Of a stretch of DNA of 64,000 bases, positions 36,929 to 51,689 are shown piece after piece. The translations under genes were made by a program, and so were the position numbers. Source of the stretch: Mugil cephalus (lineage: Eukaryota > Chordata > Actinopteri > Mugiliformes > Mugilidae). The first letter of the stretch is position 1, and each line of letters begins with the position of its first letter. A model generated the notes under the pieces. The model did no database searches. It saw nothing but the letters and a program-made list of their open reading frames with translations, and was not told the origin of the DNA. The stretch lies in NCBI RefSeq assembly GCF_022458985.1, contig NC_061783.1, positions 12,903,913 through 12,967,912 on the forward strand. Reading direction: 5' to 3'.

Positions 36929-38412
36929 ACATTGATTTCTAAGTTAGGAAACAGCTATGACAGGAGGAGAAGGTGTGATACACGGCATATGTTACAACCT
37001 GGCCTGAAACCCGAAACACATATGGGATTCATTAGATCGCTGACCCCTGAAGAGAAACTGCTGACGGCGCGCCAAGGTTTATAGCATTTTTTCGGTATAT
37101 GAACGCTGCTTAGCGGTGGTAAACTGACACGGAGATCAGTTTGGCATTTTCAGATTTTGGTCGATTTGCTGACCCACAGAAAATTAACAGCCGGCACTTT
37201 TGACACTTGATTAATAATTCAAATCTATCTTACTTGTTAGAAATTTTCAAAGGCACATTTTAGCTTCACTGTGGATTTTGGGCTGCTAAAATAAAATTGG
37301 TACCGTATGAATAATGTCCTGATGGAAAAAGGTCAGTGACAGCTTCAAAGCAAATTCTATATTTAATTATCTTAAACAGCAAATTTGGGCACTGAAGAAA
37401 TATACTAAACGTCTTCAAATACCAAATGAATTTAACTGAAAATGAATAAATTAGTAATAAAGGACAGTCCTTTAAGGAGCGAAGATGAACGTCGTGGGGG
37501 TCGATGAGGGCTCAAAAAAAAGTCAGAGCTTTGTATGACACCAAGACCGAGGATCAAGAAAAGCTCGTCGTCAGAGGTCGAACACCCTCCCAGGGTCTTG
37601 ATATTTATTTGCAGCCTGTCTCACACCAAAGCAACACGTCCCATAAACAGGCTATATATATTAAAAATAAATAAATCAACGGGTATCGACGGCCTCGAGG
37701 ACACTCCGGGTAAAAACCTTCAAACCGCACATATAAAATACAAGCACACACACGCTTTCGCAGACGCATTACACATCGAACAACACAGACAATGAGCTGG
37801 TTTTGTGCATCACTGCACTGTGTTTGTGTGTGTGTGTTTGTGTGTGTGTGTGTGCGGGTGTGGCCATATGACAAGCTGATGCAACACATGACTCCTTCGT
37901 CATGATGGAGCGTTGCTGAAAACAGCCGGATGATTCGTTACCGAAGCATTAGAATCAATCTGCCATAAATCTTCAGTAAACACACAGTAACTATTAAACT
38001 GTTGAAGGCTATATAAGCCTTTATCTGCGATTTGCAAACCTAGGGAAGTTTAATCGAGCGAAAAAGTGCCAGGCTTACGTTGAATGAGAGATGTACACAG
38101 GGTTTAGAATATTTTTAAACGTGATTCAGACACATGTACGGCTTATTTGTGGCTCTGCGTGTATTTGTCCCAGGGGCAGGTAGACCGCGCCGACTAAACC
38201 GACACCACCCGCTGTGACGGCCACGGTTTAGCGAGTGACTGGCAGCGGCTGAGCAGTGAACAGTTTCAACCGACTCTTTGACAGACGCACAACCCAGAGG
38301 AGAAGTTGCGTATGCGCGGGGTCCTTCAATTCACCCATAATCCTTTACTCTGCGAAATGAGACAGCTGCCAGACATATCCTCTTTGCTGGCGCCTCAAAC
38401 CTCCACTCCTTT

Positions 38413-38428
38413 CCTCTCTTTCTCTCTC

Positions 38429-38483
<55 letters not shown>
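38413..38483. repeat. Compound (CT)n(CA)n microsatellite
   Basis: CT-rich repeat of about 48 bp switching to an uninterrupted (AC)11 run. Confidence 0.95.
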
Positions 38484-41157
38484 ACGAGTCGCCACATCCC
38501 CTGCATATCTTCAAACCTCCATCGTTATGCAGCATCACAAGTACCTAAGCACTTCACAGCAGCAACAAATGGCGCGGTTTGTCATCGCCGCCGAACGCAC
38601 GCGCACGCACGCATCACTGCGACGACTCCAAAGTCGGAACCAAACTACATTTTTGTCCTGTGATTCCTCATCTGCTAATTGTGAAAGAATAAATATTACT
38701 GCATTGGTTTGTCCTGGAAGAGGAGGATGATGAAACAGCGGGCTCGCTTCCTGTTTGGAAAAGGCTGGGACACGCCTTGTTTATGGAGCGGGAACAGGCG
38801 CACGAACTGCGCTTGCTAATCCAAAGACAGTTGGACGTCCAGATGAAGTCAGCAAGTACAAAACTGCGTCAGGTAAAAAACTACACGCTCGACAGGGAAG
38901 AGAAGGGGGAGGAAACCAAGATGTGGAGCGCCCACATGTCTAGCTGGCACTTTGGGTGATGCCACTCCATCCATCCATCCATCCCCCTAGCAACCCTGTA
39001 ACCCGTGGCGACAGGGCCTTGACAATGAACAGACAGAGCAGAACTCTGGTTCTCCATTTGCTTGTTGCCAAGAGGCTGATAATAATACAAACCGCTCAGA
39101 ACGCGCGCGCACACACACACACAAAAGCAGAGGCGGCGCACGGACGGACCCCTGCTACACAAAGTCACACATATTGTACCTATACACAATCATAACTCGA
39201 GCACAACACACATTCACTCCTTGTTGTTATCCAAGGGACTGTGACAGTTAATATGCCACCTCAGAGAATCTGCTAACAATGCAAATCTATTCACAATTAG
39301 CGTTTTCATGGTTGGTTGAATAGTAACAGGAAGGAGCCAGAGGACAGAGTGCAAAAATGTGTTTGCAAAGAGTCTGCGTGTTATCAAGGAAACGCAACCA
39401 AATCGAAATCTAACTCGAGGAAGAAGTAGGTTGTGCAGCTCCTTGAAGTGCTCCCTTGCAAATTCTTGTTGACTGAGTGCGTGCACGCTCAGCCGACAAT
39501 GTCAAGCACTCGTCGCACAGGCACGCTAACTCCGCCGGCCGCGTCGGACGGGCAGCCCGCGCGCTCGGGCGACAAGCACGGGAACAAGCACGGGAACAAG
39601 CACTCGCAAAAACCTCGGAGCGACGACATTGGAGTAAATGTGATGTGAAGTTTCTGGAACAGTGGTGTCCGCGCTGTTTTCGGAGAGCGCGGCAGGCGGG
39701 CCTTAGGTCATATGGCTACAGTTTACCGACAGAATATAGAAGAACGCAGCGCTCTTTAACTGATCGTGTTGTCTCTATATCTCAAATTCCTGTTACTTCA
39801 CTATGCACAGACAAAAGAGTAGTGTAGGAGTTTAATCTGTCAGTCCATCTGTCTGTCAAGTTTGTGCAGCCTAAGACCGCTATCATGACATTCAGCCTAG
39901 AGGTATTGTGTGTGTAACAAGCATCGCAGAGTCATTAGCGGTGCTGCTTTCAGCGTACACCATGTTTAATGAGAGGGCATGGCCATGCTGTCTGAGTGAT
40001 TAGTTACTGTAGAGGCTGAGGGCTAAAACTGATTTGTGCGTGTGTGTGTGTGAACATGGCAGGGTGCTTGTACATTTGTATATTTGGAGGGAAACAGGCT
40101 GCAGAGACAGAGAAACGCACAAAAACAGCTCCAGTCCACTACAGGGTTATAAGTATTCCCACCCGCACTCCCCTTACGTCATGCAAAATAGTAAATAAAA
40201 AAAAAAAATGGTTTACGAGCCAAAATCAATGAAATACCCTCAGAAATCTAACCCGCAGACACAGAGTCAGAGATCTGTATTCAGGGGGCACGCCATGCCA
40301 GCTTTGTTATTTTACGAGTCATTGTGTGGCTGAGAGGGGCCTAAAAATAACCTCCATAACATGGCTGGAACGCAGCTAATCCTCAAGCCTCATTTGTTGC
40401 TCTGAGTCAGGATTTTAATTTGCCGGTTAATGACCACGCGTGTGTGTTTACTGCAACCACTCAACACAGCACATGTGACGTGTCAAGAATGGGAAACGTG
40501 CCAGAAACATGGAGGATGGGAGAGGAGAGAAGAAGAAGTGACAAACAACCCCCCCCCCCCCCTCCCCCAGTGCCTTTCTAGCACTTCATCGGGGAACTTC
40601 ACTCTGACACAGGATGTAGCTTTACTGAAAGAAAGAAAGAAAAGTATGTTTACTGAACATCCATTTAAACCAGAACAATAATGCGGAAGCAGAATACAAC
40701 GAGAAGAAGTTAAAAAAGAGAAATGCCTCTAAAAAACCATTCTGCATGAATAACCTACAGCGTGATCATCAATCAAGAACAGTTTCTGTTTAACTGGCAC
40801 AAAGATGCTGTATTAGTGTGATGGACTGTAGCGGGAAACACCTGCCACTAGAGAACAGGCTGGAGCCGAGATGAGAAAGATGGCTAGCGCTAATGGGGGT
40901 TTGGGAATGTGGAAAAGTTAAAATGCCACAGTGATATATCGGTTACTGTCCAGGGCGGACATAGCAGGAAACAGAGTTTCCAACCAGGCTCCCAACTAAA
41001 ACCTAAAATCTACCCCAATAAAATCTTTTCATTGTCCAGTTTATACATTTATACATTTTCTAACTGTCTACCACTCGTCACTGCCAAGAAGCAGGGTATC
41101 AGTCTATCCCATGGGCCAATTTAGATTCACCAGTTAACCAAACAACCATGTCTTAGG

Positions 41158-41693
41158 TTAACCTCCTGAGACCCTGCGTCCTCATATTGGGACATTAAGT
41201 TTTAGGTTTGTGGCAGCTTATTCTGCTTTACATTTAGACCTGTGTCTGAAATCTGGTGGAAAAACATGATAGCGGATGCATTCTATGGACGATTAGAGGG
41301 CAGAAGTGGACAAGGTAGAAAATTCAATCGAATTTTACGGTTGAAACGTATTTATTTATTCTTATTAACGTTTCTACTTTGATATGACGCACAAATTTAA
41401 CACTTTTATCAATAGCAACAAGCTACAACGTCACTCGTTTGTCACTCGTTCTGTCTTTGCTCAGCCTTGTTCAGGTATTAAAATAAACGGTTTTATATTT
41501 TGTCACACTTTATTATAATAGATATAATGAAATAATCCCAGTGTCCACATATGAGGACATTGTTTTTTTTCTTCAAAAACTACTACTTCCTGTTCAAAGA
41601 TGACGCTTAGTTTTTATTCATCTTACTAATCCCAAATACCGTGGAGAAATTAAAAACGTAGACCAAATAAAAGCTCTGATCTCAGGAGGTTAA
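41158..41693. mobile_element. piggyBac-like MITE with TTAA target duplications
   Basis: A 528-bp body (41162-41689) is flanked on both sides by TTAA (41158-41161 and 41690-41693). The termini are inverted repeats: CCTCCTGAGACCCTG at the left and the reverse complement of TGATCTCAGGAGG at the right (10 perfect bases, CCTCCTGAGA). Related CCTCATAT motifs occur near both ends. No transposase frame. TTAA duplication plus short terminal repeats is the piggyBac signature. The family is inferred from structure only. Confidence 0.75.
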
Positions 41694-44600
41694 TGAACAT
41701 CTGGAGGAAAACCACGCAGGCACAGGGAGAGGGACAGGGAAAACATGTAGCGCTTCTTCTTGGCGCACCTGAAAAAATCTTGGGGAGGCAGTAAGTTTTC
41801 AGGACATTTTGCCGGTGGAAGTCAGAGGATCATCAATCTCAACAGGATTGAAATAGCGTTATTATTATTGGAAGACGCGTCTGTAGAATCCGTCCAATAA
41901 TTGTTTCTGGAGATATTTGAATTCCACTCCCACTGACTGGCAAAGACGTTCAGCGGATTTTTCAAATTATCTAGATTTTTTCCAAATACTATAAAAAATA
42001 AAGGCCTCTCTTTGGGGATTATGGAAAATTGGCGAAAAGCGATTACAATGGAAAGTTGACATCAGATGGCTAGGTATTTGTAAGGTCTGTTATGCCTAGC
42101 GAAGCGTCAAGTAGGTCTAATTACAACATGAATTTCCTGCTGTCACTTCCCAGACTGTCTGAGAGTCGGATTGGCTCATAGCCTCGGCTCAGTCCTACAT
42201 TCCCCTGGATCTACAAACACTCCTGAATTCATTTTGGAATGAGTCACATCCAAACCTTCATTTAAAGTACAGCCTTTAATACTTTTCAACTGTCAACTCC
42301 TTGTGTTTCAGTCTTGACATTTGAGTTTCTGCCAAATCGTCCAATTTGTACAAATGTGTTTGCTATTCATTCTTAAGGGAGGAGTGTCTCCCAGAGAGTT
42401 ACGTTGGAAATCAGTTGTCACCGAGGAGCTTCAGAATAAACTCTGCCAACATGAAAAGAGACGGTGGAAGTCGCTGTTCTCGTCACCCCTCTCCTTTCTT
42501 CAAATATTTTCCCTCTTTTATCTGCACCTCTCTCTTCTGATCCCAAATTCTCTTTAGCTTTCCTCCCATGATTTCCTCTCCACCTTTCTCGTCCCTTCTT
42601 CTTCTTCTTCTTAGCCCCTCGGTATTTGTGAAGCGCTGAGGGGCCTGCTCTAGTTGGAAACGCTTTAATGTCGCCGTTCGGCGCGGCTCGCCAGAGCGCC
42701 CTGCTGTGCCGGGTCTCTTCGTTTTTCATGCTCTCATCTCTCTCTGTTTAAAAGGTCCATTCCTGTCTTTCACCCTCCCTCCCCACCGCTCGGATCACTT
42801 CCTCTTCAAGAAAGTGGAAGGTGAACCGCTTTCATCTCCCCCTCCTTTCCTTCTCTCTCCCTCCTGTCAAAACTCCCCCTCCTGCTATTTGAAGAGAAAG
42901 GTGCAGATTCTGCAAAGCAACTTGGGCGTTTGAGATTTGTCTGCCTTTTTTTTTTCTTTTTCAAATGCACCACTTCCTAGGCGCAGCATGCACCCTTCGC
43001 AAGCCTCCCTGACGTGTGAAAAAAACATTATTCAAGTAAAACATTTTAACAAAACTGAGCGAAGATGAAGCAGCCGCGGTTCAACTGAAGCACACGAGTT
43101 TTGTGGTTTTGTGCAACTTCTCAGCCTTAAATTCCTTTCCACTAATTATGTTTATTATCTCATAACCTGTTAATTAACCTTTGAATTATTGCAATAAACA
43201 TTTGGCCTATAAAAACTAATTCAGTTATGTGTGCAGCTGGACTACTTTGAGGCATTAACTATCACGATGCACAACTTTTTCTGAATACCTTACTTTTAGC
43301 AATAAAAACATATTGTTCTTCAGATTATTGCGTTCAAGTAGTAAGGTACTTACTTACTATTGCTTTTTAATTTGGGTTAAACAAAGGCATCGGTCTTGGA
43401 CTGGGAATCAGGCTCCAATGTATGTTGTCCAAAAACACCCACAAAATACGCTACCTGTCAAACGGTTCAGTGTTAATAACTGTACATTCCTGCCTTTTCT
43501 TCATGGGCAGCATGAAGCGTGAGAATATAAAACCCAGCGAGCCTTCAAAATCCTGTAACATTTCATGAGGGAATCTAAGAAAAACATCAGGGATCAACTG
43601 TCCAGGAACTGAAAGGCCCCTCAGTTGCACCTCAACAATCACCTCTTTGTCCTTCCACTTGGCCCAAACATCTTTTCTCCAATTCTATTTACTCATTCAT
43701 TCAAGGCTAATTCTCTGTCTGTGCCACTCTCTCTCCGTACCCTTCATTTAATTTTCCTCTCTTTCATTTATTTCCTTAACATCCAGCCATCATTGCCACT
43801 GTCACTATCTGGTTGGCGGAGCGTGTTTATCAGCGGACGGCGGAGGCAAACAACCCGGCCCATTCAAAGAGCTTCAGAGCTGACAAGAGATCAAGAAAGG
43901 AAGGAGGAGGAGCAGGAGGAGGGAGCGGGGGAAACAGAAGGAGACGGAGAGTAAATTCCCTGGATGACTCGCAGATATCAATAAGCAATCCCTTATGAGG
44001 ATTCACAACGTCTGACAACACTCCTAATGGTTATAATGGCATCCTCCGAGTGCTTTCCAAGAATCGTCATGTTGCAAATTGTTGTTTTCAGACACGCAAA
44101 CGTTGCCTTTTCTTTTTCTCCTCCTCCCATGCACAAACACATCGTGCTCTTTGGTGACATTATGCCCCTTAAGTCCATTAACAAATGCTGCCCTTTGCTA
44201 TAAACAGTCATTTGCAATCAGGCTAAAGCTCATCTCTAGAGGAAAATGGATGAAACTGGCCAGTAATTTACTCTTTACCAGCCACATAATGGCTTCAAAA
44301 GCTCAGACACAAGACAGAAAACGAAACTGATCACTTCCTTAATATCAGTGTCAGGAGCGCAGCGATCAAAGCTGAAGAAAGTTCAAGAGAAAGATAAGAT
44401 ATTTCCTTTTATCAATGCCTCATCTGTGAAAAACCCTACAAACGCGTCCACCATCAGTGACCTGCAAAAAGAAAAAAGAAAAAAAAAAAACGTTTTATGA
44501 CTCTGAGATCAACAGCTGGCAGATCCCGCTCTCTGGCTAAAAGATATCGTATCTAATGCGTATGACCGTCAGCCCGCGTCACAGAAGCACTAAAAGGGAT

Positions 44601-45934
44601 TAAATTAGTTTGCAACAAAAACGTAATCACTGAAAGGGCACCATTTCTTGCGGACAAAGCAAAACTGAACCCACACATCGTCATGATGTCTCGACTGTGC
44701 CGACCTTTGAGGGAACAGAAAGTAGTCTGTGAGACGTGTTGGTCGCCACATTATAAAATGACTGGTTGACACGGAGCCGTGCGACAAGACTGGACGGTGC
44801 AAATACAAAACGCACCGGTGTACTCGTCCCCTTACTGGCAAAGCTAACAAGCAGGAAGCAAGCACTTGACGCAGAGCGCGTTGAGAGTTTCTTGCCATCT
44901 TGATATAAATCCTAAAGACAAAATTGTGACAACGAAAATGGAAGCCATGTGTGGGTGAAGCAAGAGGTTTAGATTCTGCTATTCTAGGTTATAGGAGCAA
45001 CTGTAAGTTTGTAGTTCACCAGTTCGCCAAGCAGGTGTGTCTAGAGCCTGCTTGGCCAACGTGAGTGGATTCCTTTTGTTGTGCAACCATGTCGTGCAGC
45101 CACATCCTCAATTGCAGAAGTAAGCACAAACTTCCAGGGCTAAAAAGTTCAGCCAGCGTGCTGGTGCCAAAATCTCTTGAACACGTCGAGGAGATTTTGT
45201 CCAGTTATATTTTCACCAAAAACTGAATATCTCTGGTTTTCCAAAATGCATCTTCAACTGCAATTGCTGCAGACGTTAGCCGTCACCACTGTCTGACAGT
45301 TTCTAGACTGCAAGTAATTGGTTAATTGATTTAATATTCGTTAGTCGCGCCGTTAGGCGGGGAAGTAGCAGAGCACTCTATCCTCGTGCACAAGAGAGCT
45401 CTGTAAAGTAATTAAATGTACGTTCTTTCCCGAAAAAAAATCTTAAACACAAGGACTCCATCCCCTTGGATACAATCACTGATGTCACTGTGAGAGCTTT
45501 TGCAGACCTTGTGCGTTGCGTCCTCTGTCCAGGCAACCAAAAAAGCGAAAACAAAAAACACACCACCTCACACTCATAAAACCCAAAGTTTGACACGGGT
45601 GAACTCCACCTGTCGCTTCATTTTCCACACTTCTCCCTTTTCTCTCCTCACTTATCTGTTCTTCACCTTCTTGTGCCACATTGCGACACTGATAAGTGCA
45701 AAACTCTCGGGAGAAAGCTCTCGGTTTGAGAATGCCGGCCTCGTAACATCATCTTTTTTATCAGAGCGCAGGGCCAAGCCGAGCACGTACCCACCTTGTT
45801 TGTCCACGGCTTATATTAATACACTGGTACCCGACGAGATAACAGGGGCATTTCCTATTATGAGCCTGCCTGGGAAAAGGGAAGAGGGAGGTACGCTTTA
45901 ATTGTAAGCAGGACAGACCGTCTTTGTGCATATA

Positions 45935-45957
45935 TGTGTGTGTGTGTGTGTGTGTGT
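45935..45957. repeat. (GT)n microsatellite
   Basis: Uninterrupted GT run in the pag1 first intron. Confidence 0.9.
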
Positions 45958-47641
45958 CCAACTACTTCTGTTCAAGATCAAGGCCGGCGCTGTGGATGCA
46001 GGTTTTTTCAGACGTTTCCCCGAAGCTAAGAAAGAAAGAAAGTAGGTACAAGCAAGAGACCAGTGACAAATATATATATATATAAAAAAAAGAGGAATGG
46101 AAAGCAGACAAGTTGGAGGAAATAAGCAAGACGTGGACAGAGAGAGAGGCTGGAATGCAAGAGAAGATGAAGAGGGAAGAAAGAAAAGGAGGTGGTGGGG
46201 CAAGGAGTAATAAGGTGCACTGGAGAGAAGATGATGGAGCATAAGAAACAAAAGAAAAGGGGGAAAGAACGGGGGAATGGCAGACACGGAAAGGGAGAAA
46301 ATGTGTAAAATGATGTTAGCCAGCCTGAGGGCCTATGTGATGGATGAAAGCCAATCCACTGGCCGTCTCATCAGTCACCCGACCGCACGAAAGCGAACCA
46401 AACAACCTCCCTCTAGTCTAGAGCACGAGACCTCACCTCATTATCACCTGCATGTGTGCACCTTACAGCTCCACCTGATATACAGACACAAACAGCTGCT
46501 GTATACACACGCACAAGTGGAAGACACACACACACAAAAAAATGCTACAAATGCTACAAATATACACATGGAGACATCAGAGCCACAGCCAACAATCAGC
46601 TCTTTGTGTTTAAGTCCACAATAATCCTCATTCAGCTGCAGATATAAACTGACCGTGAAAACATGAACCGAGCAGCTACTGTCACATCATCGGCCTCTTG
46701 CATTAACATTTGCCGAGTTTAACGCTTGGTACATATCAAATGGGCACACATTTACTGTGTTCAGGAATAAACTGCGGGTGAACTCCCTTGTGGTAACTGG
46801 AAATTTGCATAGTTGTGAGTTCATGAGTGATGAGCTGACCAACATTTGCAAAAATGGCGGATGTGGGTACTGAGAGGACATTAAGGTATGAAGCCATACC
46901 TGTCTCGTTAGAATAACGAGGCTGCGGTGACCTGGCTGGCGTTTGTGTTTCCAAAGAACTAACAAGAACTGTCTAGCTTGTTCCCAGTAGAAGTAACACG
47001 CTGTACTTCCTGTTTAAAAGGCCTTTACAGCTAATATGGACGTAGCCACCGTGACCGTCACCCATGATTTGTGAACTACCATTGGATGTGGTATTTTGCG
47101 ATCTTGGCTCCACAGTATCTTTCACGCACCCCGCTTTATCGTCTATTTTACTCAGTGGAACAGAACAATACGGCATCTTGAAGAAAGTTCACCAGGAAAA
47201 CGTTCACCGAGGTAATAAATCACGAGAACCGTAGGATAATTTCTCTCACAGACTTCTCTTTAAGAACCAGAATAGTCGGAAACAGACTGCCTTACTGGCT
47301 TCACCCGTCTTTATTTTCACACGCAGCTCGTTTTTATGAAGTAATCCTCACACTGATAACAATTAGCAAATGATTAAATGCTTCCTACTTTAAATACACA
47401 AGACAGTTTTCAGTCCAGACACCCACAGAAACACAGTGAGAGATGCAGACGAGGGCAAAGGCCTGCATGTGCAGAGCATCGCGTGGTTAAATCCAATCGA
47501 GAGGAAGAAACAAAGAAGGAAATTATTTTACAAGAAGATATTGTTCTCATCGAAAAATGAGTGGGCTGCGCCAAATGCAGATACGGTTCAGTATGTGTTT
47601 AAGTGTGGATGCAGGCCCCATGTAAGTGCAATACGTGTGAG

Positions 47642-47644
<3 letters not shown>

Positions 47645-47678
<34 letters not shown>
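47645..47678. repeat. (TG)17 microsatellite
   Basis: Uninterrupted TG run in the pag1 first intron. Confidence 0.95.
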
Positions 47679-47679
<1 letters not shown>

Positions 47680-49385
47680 ACCCTCGCTGCAGTGTTTTTG
47701 CCAGCCGAGTGTAAGATGAAGGTCCTCCCCTTAGGCAACACTATAGCATCTCAGCCCTGCAGCGACTGTGTGTCCGTGCGTCCGCTGCATCAGCAGCGCT
47801 TTCCACCAAGGAGAAGGGACAAGTCTATACACACTACACGTTCACTCGACCGTGCCGGACGTCCGATACCTCATCTCATCTCACCTCACCTCACTCCTTC
47901 ACACCCTCAGCACGCCATTAATCATTTGGTTACCGCTTGTTTACAGCGCACACAACACCAGCACGGACATTTCAGGCACTTCTGAGGTGTGAGAAGTTGC
48001 AATTGTGTCAATAGCAAACACAACCACACTTCCCACAAACCTTGCCGCCACTGTTGCAGAAAGGATGTTGCTGTTTGTCCCCTCCCAGTCCTTGGCTTCA
48101 CTCCATTTGTCTTAAAGAGGCAACAGCAACAGCAACAGCAACAGCGGGTAGCTGCCCTCAAAAGCAAAGAATTCAAAGACGGAACTGGAAACTGCTCTAG
48201 CCGCGAGGCATACTAAACAACAAACCAGTCCATCAGTTGACTAAGCTCACATTTATTTGCAGTGGCAATTATCTCTCTGGCGAAAACCTGTACTCATGAC
48301 TGGTTATCTGAAGTAATCTTGATTTACTTCCTGGAGTTCTCTTTTCTTTGAACATGAAAACAAATAACATAAATCCATTCATCAGCATCTACACCAGATC
48401 TCCTCAAACCTCAGCAGATAAAGCTCCCACTGTCTGTGTACCATAGCTAGATGTCATGAGATAAGTGAGAAAACATGAGGCGTGACGTTCCTTTCTTCAG
48501 TTTCTACTTGTTCTCTTTCTCGGGAGGTTAAAACTGCATCGCACAGACTTGACGGGCGGACAGGGTTCGGTTTCTGAACTCGAGCTCGGCAACCACTCCA
48601 CTGTAGCGCTTTCGGGACTTGGCGCTATAATTTTAAAGGGGCAAGACAGATGAGATACGGCGGCTCGGAGTAGCAGGGATGACAGGCGTGGAAGAACGCG
48701 AGACATTTCAAATTCCTTACCCTCCCCTTGACACGAATCCTAACAACTGGGGGCCAACAACAGCTTGCGTTACCTGCGACTCCTGGGAGCTTCTTCCCAG
48801 GCAATCTCAGTTAATTGCATTCACAGCGTTCACGCGCTCCGTCTCTTTCTCTCCTTAGCGCAGAGGCGAGGACGGTTTAGTAGGCGCAGCGCCACAAAAC
48901 ACGAGCTGATGCGTCTGTGAGAAAATTGCTGAGGGCCGGTGTGAGTTGACAACAGCGCGTCTGCGCCAGGCGGCAACCTCCGGGTCTGAACACCGAAGCC
49001 CGCGCTACTGTACGGGATTTTCGAGGATCGGAATCCACAGTGGGTTTGCCCGTAGCATGTGCAGTCAACGGTCTGCACGTGTGAAAGGGAGTTCGCGTAG
49101 CTGGCCCACGGTCGAGTGTGGAAATCTGCAGGCGTCTGACAATGGAAGGAAAATGCATTAAATTTACGCACGCGTGTCCACCCACACGGGGCTCGTATAT
49201 ATGTAGTTGCATTTCAGCAACCTGAAGCACGACAGGTGTTTCACTCCGTCTCTGGTGCGCGTACAGTGTTTGTCTCTAGACATGTTTAGGCAGGATTCCA
49301 GCAAGTGTACGTCAAGACAAACAAGTCGAGCCTCAAGAATGGGCAATGAGCCGTTTGAAAAAACACACACACGCAGGAGGTTTTG

Positions 49386-49431
49386 CATTCCTACGTTTGG
49401 CGTGCTTACATTCCTACGTTTGGCGTGCTTA
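49386..49431. repeat. Perfect tandem duplication, 23 bp x 2
   Basis: The unit CATTCCTACGTTTGGCGTGC followed by TTA occurs twice head to tail without a mismatch (49386-49408, 49409-49431). Confidence 0.95.
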
Positions 49432-51689
49432 CATCACTTCAAAAGCGTTTGGCACTGCCTAGGCATTAAGAAGTGAAACATACCGAACGCACACAATTTC
49501 AATTTGAAAGGAATGACGCAGCAAAAGTTTTCGAGCCGCCATCATCCGTTCTGACTGTTTAACGCCAGAGGACTGTGAACATCAGCCACTTCTTTAATGG
49601 ATGATGGGTTTTTTACGACGTTTTCCAGAAAAGGAGACAAAACGCGGTTCAAGACTTAAACTCTGGTACTATTTTAGCCCTGATGAACATTAGGTAGTTT
49701 CCCTGTTTTAAATAAGCTGCTACAGTAGGCGCATTTTGTGACAGATGTGAAAAAGAGGGGAGTCGTTTTGCAGCTTCCTGTAGCCTTGGCTGCTTCGCAG
49801 AGAGAATTTGCATTTTTAAACGAAAAAAAAAACCTGTTGAAGATCAGTCAAGTGCACCCCTTGTGTACTCCCGTCTGAAGAGGAGGCGCTTTGGGCGCTC
49901 TAATAACTACCACAAATGGATTTGGAAAAGCACGCCGAGCGCCCTTTATGCTGTAAAAGCAAATGAAAGATCAATCCCGCAAGGGTCAATAGTGTTGAGG
50001 AGACACAGAGAAGCAACCTGTGAGAACATGACTCACGAGGCGTAGATCAATATCCTCTTTTTATTATTAGAATTGCTTTCTAAATTGTTTTTTTTTTTTT
50101 AGCCCTCCTTGCCTGTCAAAGCCTGCGCCTAATAGGTTTCTGCTTTTCTCAATCCCCTCTCTGATCTCATTTCTCACTCCGAACCTTCTAATCTTTACAA
50201 GTGGGGGACAGGCGACAGTATCTGTAGTCGGAGTTAATGAATATTTCTCCATCAGCCCGATGTTCAGTTTCTTTCTAAGAGGGAAAAGAGACCTCTTAAG
50301 GATTATGATTTGAGATAGATGAGCATCGCTATATTCAGTGAGAGATCAAAAATATAATGAGCATCAAACCCCTCGATATTAAATAAAAATTAAACATTAC
50401 GCTGGAGTTTGGTGAAGCTTTTAACTGAATCTTTTTTTGAAGGGGTGGGAGTGGAAACTAGGCTACAAAGTAGCACAATTGGGTGTTTCTTTCACAATTT
50501 GCAGCAAGCAAAAGGCATCCCTAAACCGCAGCGTGTTTGACTGCTAAAAGGCCACAAACCGTGCGTAGGGCTCTTGTGTGTTTCCTCTTTCTCACAGTTA
50601 ACCCCACACAGAATGTGAGAAGAAAGCCGCGTCTTCGTAAAGCTGCAAACAACCCTGAGCTGAGTAAAAATTACTGAAGGGGTCAACTCGGAACAAGGTC
50701 TTTTTGGTTATTTTTGTCCTCATAATAAATCCGAGTTGGTTAAAGTGCAAACTTCCCCGGCGACGTTGCCATGGTTACACAGGAGACAGTGAACACTGTG
50801 AAAAACAAATAAATTCAAATCTTCCTCATTGCAGTTATTCCCCCAAAGCAGGAAAAAAAAACAGAAACTCTGCCTAAGGAGGAAACAATTAGATTAAGCT
50901 CATCTATTTTGCTTTGTTCCAGATCACTAACAGGACACACAGCACACAGCAGTATTTCCCTTTTTTTTAAAACAGAGTCGCACTCAGTCCAAAGGTGGAC
51001 GTTTTATGACCACATTTTGGTAGTCACAGCAACGCCCGCATCCTCCAGACTCCAATCTCTGCTCCTGTTCCCTGTGGTGTGTGTCTCAGATGGACAGGGG
51101 TGTCAAACACGGCGAGCGGGGTAATTGTAATCGTGGGGTGCTCAGTCAAACACTCCACTGTTTGCCTACCAATGACAGGGATGAGGTTCTTGCTTGTCGA
51201 AGCCTAAGCAACTGTGAAATGTGTGTAGTCGGCTTAATGACATCTTGACAGCCTATGATGAAACTCCACTCGCAAAGCAGTCAGACGGAGCGCGATTATA
51301 GTTTAGCCTTTCGGGCGCCGGCACCGCAACATCACCGAGTTCTCTATCAGCCCAGACACATCACGACCGGTTTTAATGAGTGCAGGAGTACAGGCAGATG
51401 TTGAGCCTCGCCCCTCCTGAATACAGAGCAGTTTTGGTCATGCAAATGACTTTCTGCAAAGTCATTTCACCACAGCCCAATATAACATGAAATCTTTGTT
51501 TTACTATTGAAATATGATAATTGAAATGAAAAAAAGTCCCACTTTTTGCGCCTGAACAACCGTAGACTACCACTTATAAGCCAAGACCAGAATGAATACA
51601 ACTGAATCTTGTGTTTGGTTGTACCAAAGTAAAAGTGAGTATTTTATATCTGCTGATCCAGAAGGAAGAAGAAAAACATTGGAGGTACT

